Assembly: GCA_005281725.1 (NCBI GenBank) | Contig: SSBO01000008.1 | Location: forward strand, 868,001 to 932,000 | Source: Wuchereria bancrofti | Lineage: Eukaryota; Nematoda; Chromadorea; Rhabditida; Onchocercidae | Length of the DNA stretch: 64,000 nt | Direction: 5' to 3' | In this document: one piece after another, positions 62,363 through 64,000 of the stretch | How the letters are laid out: each line of letters begins with the position of its first letter | Numbering within the stretch: the first letter of the stretch is position 1 | Program-made: the position numbers and the translations under genes | Notes under the pieces: generated by a model | What the model was told of the DNA's origin: nothing | Database searches by the model: none | What the model saw: the letters and a program-made list of their open reading frames with translations, nothing else

Positions 62363-64000
62363 GACTATTATGCCGCCGTCGCGATTATCATACTCATAAT
62401 CATCAGCTGAAGTATTGTTATTACTGTAATCTTTCATCCTAGTCATAGCTATCAACTATCATTATCACAAAGCTATTTTCTCAAAAACTTGTCTTCTCAC
62501 TCTGATGGCAATATGTCTCCATGCTTTCTTGTTAATTCCATCAAAAATTATAATTAATCGTTTTGAAATTACATAATAACAAAGGTTATAATGGTATTTC
62601 ATGTATATCTTATAGCTTTGTCGTACTCAAAAATACTTTCACACACTCACAGCACATATTGCTAGGCCTAAAAGATTGTTACGGTATACATATACCAATG
62701 AATTTTGGGGATGAAATAAATGGTTGATCGTATGTTATTGTTTTAATGGTTATTTATTTGATTAGTTATAAATTATTCATTTTCACCGATCGATGGACAT
62801 TCAAAACTCGAGCTTCTTTTTTATCTAAAGTTTAAGTTTTTAGTTTCGAATTTTTGTAGTTATAAATCTAACTAATAAGAATTGCATTATCACGTCCTTC
62901 TAGTCATCATCTATTCCGGATTAATAACATATTGAAATGGTTCTAATTCGATGAAGAGCTGTGCCATTTCAGAACTTAATTTTGCGTAATACACATATGC
63001 ATCAAATATTCGTCATTCTATGGTAGATATCTATACGATATACAATATACGTACACGTCTTTCACGTTATCACTAATTACCACTACTTACGGAAGAATTA
63101 GTCTAATAAGTATTCTTCTAATTTATTCATAGTGATAAGGATTGGACGAAGTCACTGATAAGTATTCCATTTTCTTCCTTATTGTATGCATGGTTTCTCT
63201 GTGTAAAAAACTTGTTTTTTCTTAATTTTCTTTTCCATGTAATTTATGATATTTTGCTATTTTGTCCTTTTTTTGTCCTTCCATTTCTCTCTCTCTCTCT
63301 CTTTTTCTCTCTCATTTTTAAATATTTTTGAGGTACGAACGAATAAAAAAAGGCGTCATTAACATCATATAACATTACAGTTTTAAAGCATCAGTAATAT
63401 TACAAAAAGCATCAGGTAACATTATAACAAGTGTTACTGACATCATATATACTTATTACTAATGAAAATATACCTGTCATCTATTAATTAAAGAGTAAAG
63501 AGTTATTTATTGTAGTAAAATTAGTGGACGTTTTTCTACGATATTATTATGTTGCTGTGATATGCATGATGAATTCATTTTAGCCAAAATGATACTAAAA
63601 TATCCTACTTAGTATCTTAATTTTTAATCCATTTTTTTTTAATTCAAACTTAAAAATAAATCTTTGATGTTAACTTTTTTCATCCTTGATTTAAATTCTT
63701 CTCACATAAAAGTAGATCCTTAATTAAAGTGAAGTTTAAATGATAGAATGATGTCCAATCATATATGTATTAAGCTAGAGTTAAATTAAATAATTGCTTC
63801 GATAAATTTGATCAAAAGATCTTTTGAAATCCACTATACAATCTTCAAAAGGGAGCAAATTCATTTCAGTTTTCAAATATTTGCTTGTTTTACTAACATT
63901 GTCCGTGGTAAGAAGCTTTAATATACCAATCATAATGTACTCACTACCTCATACTCATCATACCTACCTATAAGACACATCACTTTCAGTAAACAATATC
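62363..64000. other. A/T-rich end of the window without genes
   Basis: No gene is seen. A (CT)n run lies at about 63289-63312. The stretch may be an intron or flank of a gene beyond the edge. Confidence 0.5.

Overview
The window looks like nuclear DNA from a nematode, most likely a spirurid or filarial one. The evidence is strong A/T bias, genes cut into many short exons by introns of about 90 to 1,750 bases, TTTCAG-type acceptors, and protein sequence of nematode type (for example [11 protein letters not shown] and [12 protein letters not shown] in the CHD1 motor). The species cannot be named from the sequence alone. Family names below come from protein families I recognise; no database search was run.

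The first third holds two well-supported genes in tandem on the + strand. At about 902-15475 is chd-1, the CHD1 chromatin-remodelling ATPase, reconstructed here as 30 exons and about 1,781 residues. It has an acidic Ser-rich N-terminus, two chromodomains, an SNF2 ATPase with DEMGLGKT and DEAH, a helicase C lobe, a SANT/SLIDE-like DNA-binding region, a CHD1 C-terminal helical domain, and a low-complexity His/Tyr/Arg/Ser/Pro tail. At 17569-22345 is the ubiquilin gene (ubql-1 type), 15 exons and 522 residues, with an N-terminal UBL, STI1 repeats and a C-terminal UBA. The two lie about 2.1 kb apart and act in unrelated pathways (chromatin remodelling during transcription; shuttling of ubiquitinated proteins to the proteasome). 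Nothing suggests an operon.

From 22346 to the end (about 41.6 kb) there is no recognisable gene. Most of it is A/T-rich DNA with many microsatellites, homopolymer runs and short tandem repeats. Small islands of more balanced composition interrupt it. Some carry good splice signals and short open frames: a phase-consistent chain at 24917-28585 that includes a 15-base microexon, an exon-like block at 61045-61149, and several possible terminal exons. These are candidates only, because balanced islands in A/T-rich DNA tend to be open in several frames on both strands. The region may be intergenic, or may be the long introns or 5' flank of a gene beyond the right edge.

The most interesting non-genic signals are a 25-bp hairpin at 49281-49337, paired heat-shock-element-like sites at 59286-59330, neighbouring 43-bp x2 and 42-bp x3 tandem repeats at 59989-60265, and a 200-bp polypyrimidine tract at 58900-59102. 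I found no clear sign of a wholly new system.
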